64,000 nucleotides of DNA from CALXVA01 sp944392465 (GTDB lineage: Bacteria > Bacillota > Clostridia > TANB77 > CAG-508). The stretch is taken from positions 1,178,001-1,242,000 of the forward strand of contig OZ006978.1 of the NCBI GenBank assembly GCA_963931155.1, in the 5' to 3' direction. Shown piece after piece: positions 27,529 through 36,917 of this stretch. Every line of letters begins with the position of its first letter. The first letter of the stretch is position 1. Made by a program: the position numbers and the translations under genes. Below the pieces are notes generated by a model, which was given only the letters and a program-made list of their open reading frames with translations, did not search any database and was not told the DNA's origin.

Positions 27529-27768
27529 TTAGTCTCTATTCCTTGGATTTTCACTTCGTTCATTAGATGCACACATTTTATCATATTCTTTACACTTTAT
27601 CTTATATTCAACTTGTTGAGTTAAATATTTATAATACATATATGCTTGTTCATATTGCATAATAGGGTTGAACATAGGATTATCATTCATATTAGGATCA
27701 AAATTTGCATCATAATTAAAAGGGGGCATACCATAAAAATTATTCATATTATCCATATTTCTATCCAT
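27529..27768 (-). CDS. Small Met/Asn-rich hypothetical protein next to ylbJ
   Basis: A 79-residue protein. The first half is rich in Met, Asn, Pro and Tyr (MDRNMDNMNNFYGMPPF), the second half is a Tyr/Gln/Lys-rich helix (YEQAYMYYKYLTQQVEYKIK). The composition recalls small spore-coat-associated proteins, and the sporulation gene ylbJ lies beside it on the same strand, but I recognise no family. The ATG at 27768 is eight bases after GGAG. Confidence 0.55.
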   Translation of the reverse strand: MDRNMDNMNNFYGMPPFNYDANFDPNMNDNPMFNPIMQYEQAYMYYKYLTQQVEYKIKCKEYDKMCASNERSENPRNRD

Positions 27769-27850
27769 AAAAATCACTCCAGACTTATTAAATTTATATA
27801 TATTATTAATATTATTAAATATATTCGCAAGTAAATAATTTATTCTTTTC

Positions 27851-29074
27851 TTAAGTTAATTTTCTATAAATTTTATTAAATAATCTTAATATAATAAATG
27901 CTAAAGCAAGAAATATTGTAGTTAATCCTATGTTATAGAAAAAAGATGTTATATTATTAGTTTGCAAATTTATAGTATTTGAAATATTGTTAGATGTTTC
28001 TACAATATCTAAATTAATAAATGGTATTAATTTTAATGCTAAGAATGTATAAAAACTTGCAAATATGCCTTGCATAAATTTTCCAATTATATATTTTTTT
28101 ATAGATAAATCTGTCTTGGAAACAATACTAAATACTTGAAGCAAAACAGAAAAACCACCAAATCCTAAAAGGAAAGCACAAATTATAACGTTTTGAGAAA
28201 TAGCTTTAATATGTATGCTAGAAACTTGTTTTACTCCATTAGTAAGTTCTATTATACCTGAAAGTAAAGGTTTGGCAAAATCTATGTCAATATTAATTAT
28301 TTGTAAAATAGGTTTTAATAAATTACTTAATAAATCTAGTGTATGAGTTTTATTTAGTATTGATATAATTACAGAGAAAATAACTACAAAACCACCAATA
28401 AGAAATATAGTAGAAATAGAATTGTTAATACTATTTGCTAAAATTTCTCCTAAATTTTTTAATGTAACATTATGAGTATTTGGAATAGTGTATGATTCAG
28501 ATGTTTTACGTGTTAATTTTGTATTCATTCTTAATTTAAATTCTTCATCTGCTTTTTTAGAAAATTTTCCTAATATAATTCCAACAGTAATACAACTTAA
28601 AATATGAGTGCATAATAATAAAATACCAGTTTTTGTATCTCCAAAAAGTCCAATGCCAACACTACTTAAAATAAATAAAGGACCTGAGTTATTCGTAAAA
28701 GCTAAAAGTCTTTCTCCTTCATCTTTAGTTACTAAATTTTGTTCTCTAAAATTGGAAACAACTTTTGCTCCTACTGGGTAACCACTAATTAAACCCATAA
28801 CAAAAGCAAAACCTCCAATTCCAGGAACATTAAAAAGGGGTTTCATTAATTTATCAAATAACTTTCCCAAAATATCTACAACTTTTGTTTGAGAAAGTAG
28901 ATTAGTTACAACAAAAAAAGGGAAAAGAGCAGGAACGGCAGTAGTAGCCCATAATTCTAATCCTCTTTTAGTTGCATCTAAATTAGATTGTGAAAATATT
29001 ACTAATAGAATAGTTATTATAAATAATATAGTAGGTAAAATATTCTTTTTAAAAGATAAAATCAAAAACTTCAT
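27851..29074 (-). CDS. ylbJ: Sporulation integral membrane protein YlbJ
   Basis: A 407-residue polytopic membrane protein of the YlbJ family, needed for proper spore cortex and heat resistance in Bacillus. It has about ten helices with the paired nucleoside-recognition (Gate)-like domains: GLELWATTAVPALFPFFVVT near residue 45, GLISGYPVGAKV near 115, and a second Gate domain with LTNGVKQ and GFGGFSV. The ATG at 29074 lies six bases after AGGTG; the GTG three codons upstream is part of that RBS. A transport role is inferred. Confidence 0.85.
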   Translation of the reverse strand: MKFLILSFKKNILPTILFIITILLVIFSQSNLDATKRGLELWATTAVPALFPFFVVTNLLSQTKVVDILGKLFDKLMKPLFNVPGIGGFAFVMGLISGYPVGAKVVSNFREQNLVTKDEGERLLAFTNNSGPLFILSSVGIGLFGDTKTGILLLCTHILSCITVGIILGKFSKKADEEFKLRMNTKLTRKTSESYTIPNTHNVTLKNLGEILANSINNSISTIFLIGGFVVIFSVIISILNKTHTLDLLSNLLKPILQIINIDIDFAKPLLSGIIELTNGVKQVSSIHIKAISQNVIICAFLLGFGGFSVLLQVFSIVSKTDLSIKKYIIGKFMQGIFASFYTFLALKLIPFINLDIVETSNNISNTINLQTNNITSFFYNIGLTTIFLALAFIILRLFNKIYRKLT

Positions 29075-29235
29075 AAGGTTCACCTAAGATATATTATGCT
29101 ATTTATGTATTGTTTATGTTTTTATAAATGAATAGAAATTAAATAGATAGATATAATAAATTTACTAAAAAAATATTTTACAGAAAATAAAATAATTTAT
29201 TTTAGTTAAAAACTGGCAATATTAAAATTTTGTGA

Positions 29236-29241
29236 TATAAT
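29236..29241 (+). promoter_or_regulatory. -10 box of the mgtA promoter
   Basis: TATAAT 36 bp before the mgtA ATG, with a weak -35 (CTGGCA) at 29213-29218, 17 bp upstream. Confidence 0.45.
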
Positions 29242-29276
29242 TTGAAATAGAAAATGAACGAAAGAGGGTAAAGTTA

Positions 29277-31847
29277 ATGTACGAGAAAGAGTGTACAAGC
29301 AGTGTAGAAGAATTTTTAAAAGAAAACAACTTTAAAAAAAGAGGGTTAACATCAAGTGAAGCTGTTAGTAATCTGAACAAATATGGAAAAAACATAATGA
29401 AACAAAAAAAGCCAAAAAAATGGTATAACTATTTTTTTGAAAGTCTATTTAGCACATTTAATTTAATTTTGTTAGGAATTGCTTTAGTATTATTTTATAC
29501 AGATGTTATATTAACAAATCCACCAAGTTATGCTAATATTTCTGTTATATTAATATTAATTTTAGTTAGTACATTTCTGGAATTTTTTGAAGTATATAGG
29601 TCGAATAAAGCAGCTGAAAAACTAAAAAATTTGGTTTCAGCTAGATCTAATGTATTAAGAAACGGGAAAGAAATAAAAATACCATCATCAGAAATCACAG
29701 TAGGTGATGTAGTATTATTTAGTGCTGGAGATTTAATTCCGGCAGATGTTAGAATAATAGAGGCAAGCGATTTATTTATAAATCAATCATCTCTTACAGG
29801 AGAAAGTGATTCGGTAAAAAAACTAGCTGAATCAGAGCAAAAAAATATAGAAGATATAACAGATTTAGATACAATATGCTTTATGGGAACCAATGTTGTA
29901 AGTGGTTCTGGTAAAGGTATAGTGTTTAGAGTAGGAGATGGAACATATTTTGGAAAAGTAGCTGATACAATAACAGATGAAAAACCAAAAACAGCTTTCC
30001 AAAAAGGAATTGATAGTGTAAGTAAATTGTTAATTAGATTTATGACCGTAATAATACCAATTACCTTTATCGCAAATGCGGCAAAACACGGAACAATAAC
30101 AGCTTTTACATTTGCTGTTGCAATAGCTATTGGTATAACTCCACTTCTTTTACCAGTAATTCTTTCATCTAGTTTAGCAAAAGGTGCAACTAGGATGTCT
30201 AAGAAAAAAACAATAGTAAAAAGGTTAGATAGTATACAAAGCTTTGGGGCTATGAATATTTTATGTACCGATAAAACAGGAACACTTACAGAGGATAAAA
30301 TAGTTCTTGAAAAATATTTGAATGTAGAAGGAGAAGAAGATACTAGAGTTTTAAAACATGCATTTTTAAATGCCTATTTTCAAACAGGGTTAGAAGGTAG
30401 CATTGATGAAGCAGTTATAAAAAGGGCTAAAAGGACAGAATTAAAAGGAATTGAAGAAAATTATGAAAAAGTAGATGAAATACCATTTGATTTTTCAAGA
30501 AGAAGATTATCAGTTGTAGTGTCTGATGGAAAAAAGAAGCAATTAATTACTAAAGGAGCAGTTGAAGAAATATTAAATATTTGTACTTTAGTAGATTATA
30601 AAGGAGAAGTATCAGATTTAACTAAGGATAAAAAGAAAGAATTAATAGAAATGACTAAACAATTAAACATGGAAGGCTTAAGAGTTGTAGCAATTTGTCA
30701 AAAAAATGATATAAATAACATAAAGAAATTTTCAGTCAAAGATGAATGTAAAATGGTATTAATGGGATTTGTTGGATTCTTAGACCCACCAAAAGAGAGT
30801 GCAGAAAAGGCTATTCAAAGATTGAACAAAGATGGCATAAGAGTAATAGTTCTTACTGGAGATAATGAATATGTAACAAAAGCAATTTGTGATAAAGTTA
30901 AAATAAATACAAATAAGATTGTTTTGGGAAGCAAAGTTGAAAAATTATCAGATGCAGCGTTAAGAAGAATTTTAAAGAAAACCAATGTATTTGCAAAACT
31001 TTCTCCTATTCAAAAAGCAAGAATTATAAGAGTTTTAAAAGATGCAGGAAATGTTGTAGGTTACATGGGAGATGGTATTAATGATGCACCATCTATGCAT
31101 AATGCAGAAGTAGGAATATCTGTGGATACAGCTGTAGATATAACTAAAGAAACTGCAGATATAATATTACTTGAAAAAGATTTAAATGTTTTAACAGATG
31201 GTGTAATAGAAGGAAGAAAAACGTTTGGAAATTTACAAAAATATGTAAAAATGGCGGTAAGTTTTAACTTTGGAGAAGTTCTATCAGTATTTATAGCAAG
31301 TATATTATTGCCATTTTTCCCAATAACACCAATTCAGTTATTAGTACAAAGTTTAATATATGATATTGGACAATTATCAATACCATATGATAATGTGGAT
31401 AGAGAATATTTAGATAGACCTCGTATATGGGATATAAAAAGTTTAAAACGATTTATGTTATGTATGGGACCTGCAAGTTCTATTTTCGACTTAATGGTAT
31501 TCGCAATTTTATGGTATGGATATGGATTAAGAATGTCAGATGCAGCTTTATTCCAATCAATATGGTTTTCATATGGAGTAGTTTCAAACTTAGTTGGATT
31601 GCACATCATAAGAACAGGAAAAACACCTTTTATACAAAGTAATGCATCAAAACCTGTTTATGCAACATCTATTATTTTAAGTATTGTTGCAATATTAGTA
31701 CCATTTACTTTTATAGGAAAGGCAATAGGATTAGTTCCAATACCACTTCAATATTTTTCAGTTATTCTCCTAGTACCAGTTTTATACTGTTTCTTAGCTT
31801 CTTTTGTAAAGAGAAAATATATTAAAAAATATGGTGAATGGTTATAA
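29277..31847 (+). CDS. mgtA: Magnesium-transporting P-type ATPase
   Basis: An 856-residue P3B-type ATPase that imports Mg2+. Features in order: N-terminal cation ATPase domain, TGES in SLTGESD (actuator), ITPLLLP in the M4 helix, phosphorylated Asp332 in CTDKTGTLTED, nucleotide-binding domain, GDGINDAPSM hinge, and the C-terminal MgtA/MgtB-specific region beginning VQSLIYDIGQLSIPYDNVD. Length agrees with MgtA/MgtB. Monocistronic with a strong terminator. I saw no Mg2+ riboswitch in the 193-bp leader. Confidence 0.92.
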   Translation: MYEKECTSSVEEFLKENNFKKRGLTSSEAVSNLNKYGKNIMKQKKPKKWYNYFFESLFSTFNLILLGIALVLFYTDVILTNPPSYANISVILILILVSTFLEFFEVYRSNKAAEKLKNLVSARSNVLRNGKEIKIPSSEITVGDVVLFSAGDLIPADVRIIEASDLFINQSSLTGESDSVKKLAESEQKNIEDITDLDTICFMGTNVVSGSGKGIVFRVGDGTYFGKVADTITDEKPKTAFQKGIDSVSKLLIRFMTVIIPITFIANAAKHGTITAFTFAVAIAIGITPLLLPVILSSSLAKGATRMSKKKTIVKRLDSIQSFGAMNILCTDKTGTLTEDKIVLEKYLNVEGEEDTRVLKHAFLNAYFQTGLEGSIDEAVIKRAKRTELKGIEENYEKVDEIPFDFSRRRLSVVVSDGKKKQLITKGAVEEILNICTLVDYKGEVSDLTKDKKKELIEMTKQLNMEGLRVVAICQKNDINNIKKFSVKDECKMVLMGFVGFLDPPKESAEKAIQRLNKDGIRVIVLTGDNEYVTKAICDKVKINTNKIVLGSKVEKLSDAALRRILKKTNVFAKLSPIQKARIIRVLKDAGNVVGYMGDGINDAPSMHNAEVGISVDTAVDITKETADIILLEKDLNVLTDGVIEGRKTFGNLQKYVKMAVSFNFGEVLSVFIASILLPFFPITPIQLLVQSLIYDIGQLSIPYDNVDREYLDRPRIWDIKSLKRFMLCMGPASSIFDLMVFAILWYGYGLRMSDAALFQSIWFSYGVVSNLVGLHIIRTGKTPFIQSNASKPVYATSIILSIVAILVPFTFIGKAIGLVPIPLQYFSVILLVPVLYCFLASFVKRKYIKKYGEWL

Positions 31848-31891
31848 AATATTTTTAAATATAGGCTAATTAAATAAAGATATAAATCAAA

Positions 31892-31937
31892 AAAACTGAA
31901 ATTTTAAGTTCATCTTAAAATTTCAGTTTTTTTACAT
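31892..31937 (+). terminator. mgtA terminator
   Basis: Perfect 17-bp arms AAAACTGAAATTTTAAG / CTTAAAATTTCAGTTTT with a 5-nt loop, then T-rich. Confidence 0.85.
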
Positions 31938-32028
31938 TAAAATGTTATAATTGCTTTTTGAAGGTTTTAGTATTAGCAATAGTCATTAAATTGTAATTTT
32001 ACAAAAAGCAAGGAGTTTGTTTAGAAAA

Positions 32029-32736
32029 TTAATTTACACTTTCTAATGCAAGAGTAATCATTTCATTTAAAGAACGTTCTCTTTCTTCAGCTGTAATTGA
32101 TTTACTTTCGAAATATGCATCAACTACAGTTAATAAGCAAGATGCTTGCTTACCAAGATATTTAGCTATATAGAATAAAGCAAAAGCTTCCATTTCACAA
32201 GCTAAAACATCTTTAGGTAGTCTACTTATAAAGTCATCTAGATTGTCTAAATAACCATCAAAGCAATCATTACAAAAAGCATTTCCTCTAATACAATTAA
32301 TTCCAAGCTTTTTTGCTGTGTTATCTATCAAATCATTTAGTTCCTTAGAAGCTACTGACACATGTTCTTTTTTTCCACTCCATTCATAAGCAAAATTTCC
32401 TTCTGTATAAGATTTATCAACTAATATAGTATCAAATAAATGAATATCTTTATTATATGTGCCACAAGATCCAATTCTAATAATTTTTTCTACGTCATAG
32501 AATTTGTATAATTCATAAGAATATATACCAATGCTAGGCATACCCATTCCAGAAGAAAAAACTGTAATAGGTTTACTATTATAAGTACCAGTATATGCAA
32601 GTATATTTCTAACTGTATTAACAAGCCTAGGATTATCAAGAAAGTTTTCGGCAATATATTTTGCTCTAAGAGGATCTCCTGGCATAAGTACAGTTTTTTC
32701 TATATCGTTTTTTTTTGCATCGCAATGAATTGACAT
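32029..32736 (-). CDS. deoD: Purine-nucleoside phosphorylase
   Basis: A 235-residue hexameric-type purine nucleoside phosphorylase, splitting purine (deoxy)nucleosides with phosphate for salvage. Motifs are LMPGDPLRAKYIAENFL (16-32), FSSGMGMPSIGIYSYEL, IRIGSCGT and the substrate-binding EMEAFALFY. The ATG at 32736 matches the family N-terminus (MSIHCDAKKNDI). No RBS lies just before it; the nearest good SD (AAAGGAG) is about 45 nt upstream and is followed by a three-codon ORF (ATG AAT ATT TAA), which may affect translation. Confidence 0.92.
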   Translation of the reverse strand: MSIHCDAKKNDIEKTVLMPGDPLRAKYIAENFLDNPRLVNTVRNILAYTGTYNSKPITVFSSGMGMPSIGIYSYELYKFYDVEKIIRIGSCGTYNKDIHLFDTILVDKSYTEGNFAYEWSGKKEHVSVASKELNDLIDNTAKKLGINCIRGNAFCNDCFDGYLDNLDDFISRLPKDVLACEMEAFALFYIAKYLGKQASCLLTVVDAYFESKSITAEERERSLNEMITLALESVN

Positions 32737-32798
32737 ATTAAACTTATATGATATATTTAAAATCTTAAATATTCATAAGCTCCTTTCTATAAATTTTA

Positions 32799-33092
32799 TT
32801 AAAATTTATACCAATCTGGTATCATAAAGATTGATACATCTAGCACATCTAATAATAAGAATAATAATAATGTGATTATTAGTGAAACTATACCTAGTGC
32901 TAAACCAGTTTTTCCAAAAGAGCGGTCACCTTTCTTTAAAGCAATAATTCCAAATACTACTGCAAGTACACCAGCTATTATAGAAATAATGATGTAATAT
33001 AAAAATATAATTGATATAATTCCAAGAACTAAAGCAGCAATTCCAAAGCCAGTTCCTTTTGTTTCTAAATCTTTATTTGTTTCAGGTTCCAT
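32799..33092 (-). CDS. DUF4190-type small membrane protein
   Basis: A 97-residue protein with two strong hydrophobic helices (about 15-50 and 60-85) joined by the FGIIALKKGDRSFGKTGLALG motif of DUF4190-like proteins. The N-terminal ten residues are acidic and cytosolic. RBS AAGGAGGGA precedes the ATG. The function is not known. It may be cotranscribed with deoD, whose start lies 62 bp downstream. Confidence 0.75.
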   Translation of the reverse strand: MEPETNKDLETKGTGFGIAALVLGIISIIFLYYIIISIIAGVLAVVFGIIALKKGDRSFGKTGLALGIVSLIITLLLFLLLDVLDVSIFMIPDWYKF

Positions 33093-33205
33093 ATTTAATC
33101 CCTCCTTTTATTAATATAACAAAAATACCATTTTTTTTATAATCTGTCAATATAAAACGTATTCAAAACAAATGTGAATATTTTGTGAAAATTTAAAAAT
33201 AAGTA

Positions 33206-33234
33206 TTGACTTTTAGTAAAATAGGGTATACATT
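33206..33234 (+). promoter_or_regulatory. Sigma-A promoter of groESL
   Basis: TTGACT with either TATACA (15 bp) or TACATT (17 bp) as -10, directly upstream of the CIRCE element. Confidence 0.65.
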
Positions 33235-33235
33235 A

Positions 33236-33262
33236 TTAGCAGTCAAAACAAAAGAGTGCTAA
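33236..33262 (+). promoter_or_regulatory. CIRCE operator (HrcA binding site)
   Basis: TTAGCAGTC, 9-nt spacer, GAGTGCTAA. This is the CIRCE inverted repeat with one departure from consensus (TTAGCACTC), so HrcA should repress groESL until heat shock. Confidence 0.9.
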
Positions 33263-33374
33263 CAATGTGATTGTATATTGATATGCAAAAAAATGAATTC
33301 ATATATATATCATTTACTACATATTAATATATACAAAGAAGAAATGGGTTAAATTTTTAAGGAGGTAGATTAAA

Positions 33375-33656
33375 ATGTTAAAACCATTATCAGACAGAGT
33401 AGTAATTAAAATGATTGAAAGTGAAGAAACAACTAAAAGTGGAATTATTTTAACAAGTGGAGCACAAGAAAAACCACAAGTAGCAGAAGTTGTTGAAGTA
33501 GGACCTGGAAAAGAGGTTGAAGGAAAATTAGAAAAAATGCTAGTAAAAAAAGGAGACAAAGTCGTAGTCAATAAGTATTCAGGAACTGAAGTAAAGTATG
33601 AAGGTGAAGACTATATAATAGTAAGACAAGATGATATTTTAGCTATAGCTGAATAA
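33375..33656 (+). CDS. groES: Co-chaperonin GroES
   Basis: The 93-residue heptameric lid of the chaperonin. It begins MLKPLSDRVVIKMIE, has the mobile loop SEETTKSGIILTSGAQEKPQ (about 16-35) that docks on GroEL, and ends YIIVRQDDILAIAE. RBS AAGGAGG. A leader of about 110 nt follows the CIRCE box. groEL lies 61 bp downstream. Confidence 0.95.
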   Translation: MLKPLSDRVVIKMIESEETTKSGIILTSGAQEKPQVAEVVEVGPGKEVEGKLEKMLVKKGDKVVVNKYSGTEVKYEGEDYIIVRQDDILAIAE

Positions 33657-33717
33657 TATAATTAATTTTATATAATATGCAATTTAATTTGCACATAATT
33701 TTGGGAGGTAATGTAAA

Positions 33718-35352
33718 ATGGCAAAAGATATTAAATTTGGAGAAGATGCAAGAAAAAGCCTATTAAATGGAGTTAATAAATTAGCAGATACTGTTAGAGT
33801 TACAATGGGACCAAAAGGAAGAAATGTTGTACTAGATAAAAAATTTGGAGCACCACTTATAACAAATGATGGTGTTACAATTGCAAAAGAAATAGAGTTA
33901 GATGATCCATTTGAGAACATGGGAGCTCAAATTGTTAAAGAAGTATCTATTAAAACTAACGATGTAGCTGGAGATGGTACAACAACAGCAATGGTACTAG
34001 CTCAAAGTATGGTAAAAGAAGGAGTTAAAAATGTGGCAGCTGGTGGAGATCCAATGGCAATTAAAAGAGGTATGGATAAAGCTGTTTCCTCAGCTGTAGA
34101 AGAACTTAAAAAAGTAAGTTCACCAGTAAAAGGAAAAGAGGATATAGCAAGAGTTGCAAGCATTTCTGCTAACAACACAGAAGTTGGAGAATTAATCTCT
34201 GAAGCCATGGAAAAAGTTTCAAAAGATGGTGTTATAACAATAGAAGAATCAAAAACATCTCAAACAGAATTAAATGTTGTAGAAGGTATGCAATTTGATA
34301 AGGGGTATGTGTCACCATATATGGTAACAGATACAGAAAAAATGGAAGCAATAGTAGATAATCCATATATTTTAATAACTGATAAGAAAATAAGTAATAT
34401 TCAAGAAATATTACCATTACTAGAAACATTAATGCAAAATTCTGGTAAATTAGTAATTATATGTGATGATATAGAAGGAGAAGCTTTATCTACATTAATC
34501 TTAAATAAATTAAGAGGAGTATTAAATGTAGTAGCTGTTAAAGCACCTGGATATGGAGATAAGAGAAAGAATATGTTACAAGATATAGCTATTCTTACTG
34601 GTGGAGAAGTTATTTCATCAGATTTAGGAATGGAACTTAAAGATACTACAGTAGAACAATTAGGTAGAGCAAGACAAGTAAAAGTACAAAAAGAAAATAC
34701 TATAATTGTTGATGGTATGGGAGATAAAGCTGAAATTTCTGCAAGAGTAAATCAAATAAAAGCTCAACTTGCAGAAGAAAAGAGCGAATTTGAAAAAGAA
34801 AATTTACAAGAAAGATTAGCTAAAATAGCTGGTGGAGTTGCTGTAATTGGTGTTGGAGCAGCTACAGAAGTTGAAATGAAAGATAGAAAATTAAGAATAG
34901 AAGATGCATTATCTGCAACGAAAGCAGCAGTAGAAGAAGGTATTGTTGCAGGTGGTGGAACAGCATTTGTAAACATTATTCCAGAAGTTGCAAAAGAAGT
35001 AGAAAAACTTAACGGAGATGAAAAAATTGGTGGTAAAATTATCTTAAGAGCATTAGAAGAACCAGCAAGACAAATTGCAACAAATGCAGGATTAGAACCA
35101 GCTGTTATTATAGAAAAAGTTAAAAATAGTGAAGCAGGAGTTGGATTTGATGCAGCTGAAGAAAAATATGTAGATATGAAAAAAGCTGGTATTGTAGACC
35201 CAACTAAAGTATCAAGAAGTGCACTTCAAAATGCAGTATCAATTGCATCAATGATTCTTACAACAGAAAGTTTAGTAACAGATAAAAAAGAGCCAGCTTG
35301 CAATTGTGCAAACCACAATGACGAAGCAAGTCAAATGGGTGGAATGTATTAA
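33718..35352 (+). CDS. groEL: Chaperonin GroEL
   Basis: The 544-residue 60-kDa chaperonin that folds proteins in an ATP-driven cage with GroES. Conserved segments include VTMGPKGRNVVLDKK, the nucleotide-binding GDGTTTAMVLAQ and the C-terminal IVDPTKVSRSALQNA. The tail is unusual: instead of a long Gly-Met repeat it has CNCANHNDEASQMGGMY, with two cysteines and a histidine. HrcA/CIRCE-controlled with groES. RBS GGGAGGT. Confidence 0.95.
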   Translation: MAKDIKFGEDARKSLLNGVNKLADTVRVTMGPKGRNVVLDKKFGAPLITNDGVTIAKEIELDDPFENMGAQIVKEVSIKTNDVAGDGTTTAMVLAQSMVKEGVKNVAAGGDPMAIKRGMDKAVSSAVEELKKVSSPVKGKEDIARVASISANNTEVGELISEAMEKVSKDGVITIEESKTSQTELNVVEGMQFDKGYVSPYMVTDTEKMEAIVDNPYILITDKKISNIQEILPLLETLMQNSGKLVIICDDIEGEALSTLILNKLRGVLNVVAVKAPGYGDKRKNMLQDIAILTGGEVISSDLGMELKDTTVEQLGRARQVKVQKENTIIVDGMGDKAEISARVNQIKAQLAEEKSEFEKENLQERLAKIAGGVAVIGVGAATEVEMKDRKLRIEDALSATKAAVEEGIVAGGGTAFVNIIPEVAKEVEKLNGDEKIGGKIILRALEEPARQIATNAGLEPAVIIEKVKNSEAGVGFDAAEEKYVDMKKAGIVDPTKVSRSALQNAVSIASMILTTESLVTDKKEPACNCANHNDEASQMGGMY

Positions 35353-35359
35353 TAATACA

Positions 35360-35397
35360 AATAACAGTTACTTTTAATTTAAGTAACTGTTATTTTT
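35360..35397 (+). terminator. groESL terminator
   Basis: Perfect 14-bp arms AATAACAGTTACTT / AAGTAACTGTTATT with a 7-nt loop, then T-rich. Confidence 0.85.
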
Positions 35398-35552
35398 TGC
35401 CTGTAGTGATGTGGGGTTATTATAATCTAGATGCAACAAATACACATATTACGTCACGTCCAGTTTTAATAATAAAATAAATTCTAGCATTAATATGAAA
35501 ATTATGGTATAATATTGTTTACTAAAAAAACAGAATGAAAGAGGTAGCATAA

Positions 35553-36873
35553 ATGAAAAATAAAAAAGTAGCATTTTATACACTAGGTTGTAAAGTAAAT
35601 CAATATGAAACAAATGCAATGATACAAGAATTTAAAAATAGTGGATATGAGATTGGAGAATTTGATGATATAGCAGATATTTACATAGTAAATACTTGTA
35701 CAGTTACAAATATGGCTGATAGAAAATCAAGACAGATGCTTAGAAAAGTAAAGGAACTAAGCGCGAATGCTATACTTGTGGCTTGTGGATGCTATGCACA
35801 AGTTGCCAAAGATGATTTAGAAAAAATTTCGGAAATTGATTTAATCCTTGGAACAAATGAAAAGAAAGATATAGTTAAATATATAGAAAAATATATAAAT
35901 GAAAATTCAAACAAAAACAAGGATATAATTACAGATGTGCTACATGAAGAAGAATATAGTGATTTTGGCGATGTTACTTTTACGGAAAAAACAAGAGCTG
36001 TTATAAAAGTTCAGGATGGCTGTGATAGATTTTGTTCATATTGTATAATTCCATACGCAAGAGGTCACATAAGAAGTAGAAAAAGTGAAAGTGTAATAAG
36101 TGAGATAACAAAAATAGCAAAGGAAGGAATAAAAGAAGTTGTTATTACTGGCATTCATTTGGCTTCTTATGGTAGAGATTTTAATAATGGATATATGTTA
36201 ATTGATTTGTTGGAAAATATAAATGAAATAGAGGGAATAAAAAGAATAAGACTTCGGATCATTAGAGCCAACATTAATAACAGAAGAGTTTGTAAAAAGA
36301 CTATCTAAATTAGATAAAATATGTGATCAATTTCATTTATCACTTCAAAGTGCTTGTAATAATACATTAAAAAGAATGAATAGAAGATATACAATAGAAG
36401 AATTTAAAAATGGGGTTCATTTATTAAGAAAAACATATCCAAATGTTTCATTAACAACAGATGTAATAGTTGGTTTTCCAGGGGAAACAGAAGAGGAGTT
36501 TGGTATTACATATAAAAATTTAGAAGAAATAAAATTTTATAAAATGCATGTATTTAAATATTCCCAAAGAAAGGGAACAAGAGCAGCAGTAATGCCAAAT
36601 CAAGTAGATGGACGAGTAAAAGAAGAAAGAAGTAGAAAACTTATAGAATTATCAAACAAATATGAAAGAGAATATAATAAAAAGTATATAGGAAAAGAAG
36701 TAGAAGTATTATTTGAAGAGCCTCATTTGGAAAATGGCAAAAGGTATATGAAAGGACACACTACAAATTATATGGTAGTTAAACTAGAAACAAACGAAAA
36801 TCTAGATAATGTATTAAAAAAAGTAAAGATAGAAGATGTAGATAGATTAGAATTAGTAGCAAATATTATGTAA
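35553..36873 (+). CDS. mtaB: tRNA t6A37 methylthiotransferase MtaB, +1 frameshift at CGG
   Basis: A radical-SAM enzyme that adds a methylthio group to t6A37 of tRNAs reading ANN codons. The N-terminal UPF0004 domain has LGCKVNQYETN, VNTCTVTN and a CGCYAQ cysteine. The radical-SAM cluster motif is CDRFCSYC. The frame that starts at 35553 reads IKRIRL and then meets CGG at 36255-36257. Skipping the C gives GGA TCA TTA GAG CCA, the highly conserved RLGSLEP, and the remaining domain plus the C-terminal TRAM region runs to 36873. The joined product is about 439 residues, the normal length. The second part alone (from 36376) would lack half the catalytic barrel. Confidence 0.9.
36255..36257 (+). 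other. CGG +1 frameshift site 2 (mtaB)
   Basis: Zero frame is CTT CGG ATC; the continuing frame is GGA TCA TTA. Removing the C restores RLGSLEP, a signature motif of the MiaB/MtaB family, so the point of the frame change is fixed to within a base or two. Confidence 0.9.
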
Positions 36874-36917
36874 AATAATTGTGCCGTTGGAGACAGACTC
36901 CATTGGCACAATTATTT
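36873..36917. terminator. Bidirectional terminator between mtaB and mutS2
   Basis: 20-nt arms with one mismatch and one G-U (AATAATTGTGCC core paired with GGCACAATTATT), 5-nt loop, T-rich on both strands. Confidence 0.85.

Noticed and set aside
27302..27532. 76-codon ORF across the tRNA
   Set aside because: It runs through a terminator hairpin and the tRNA-Met gene; no RBS and no protein-like composition.
32736..32776. Longer deoD starting at the upstream SD
   Set aside because: The ATG after that SD is out of frame with deoD and stops after three codons; the family N-terminus begins at 32736.
36255..36376. Two separate mtaB-like genes
   Set aside because: The second ORF would begin in the middle of the radical-SAM barrel; the region between already encodes the conserved RLGSLEP segment in the second frame.
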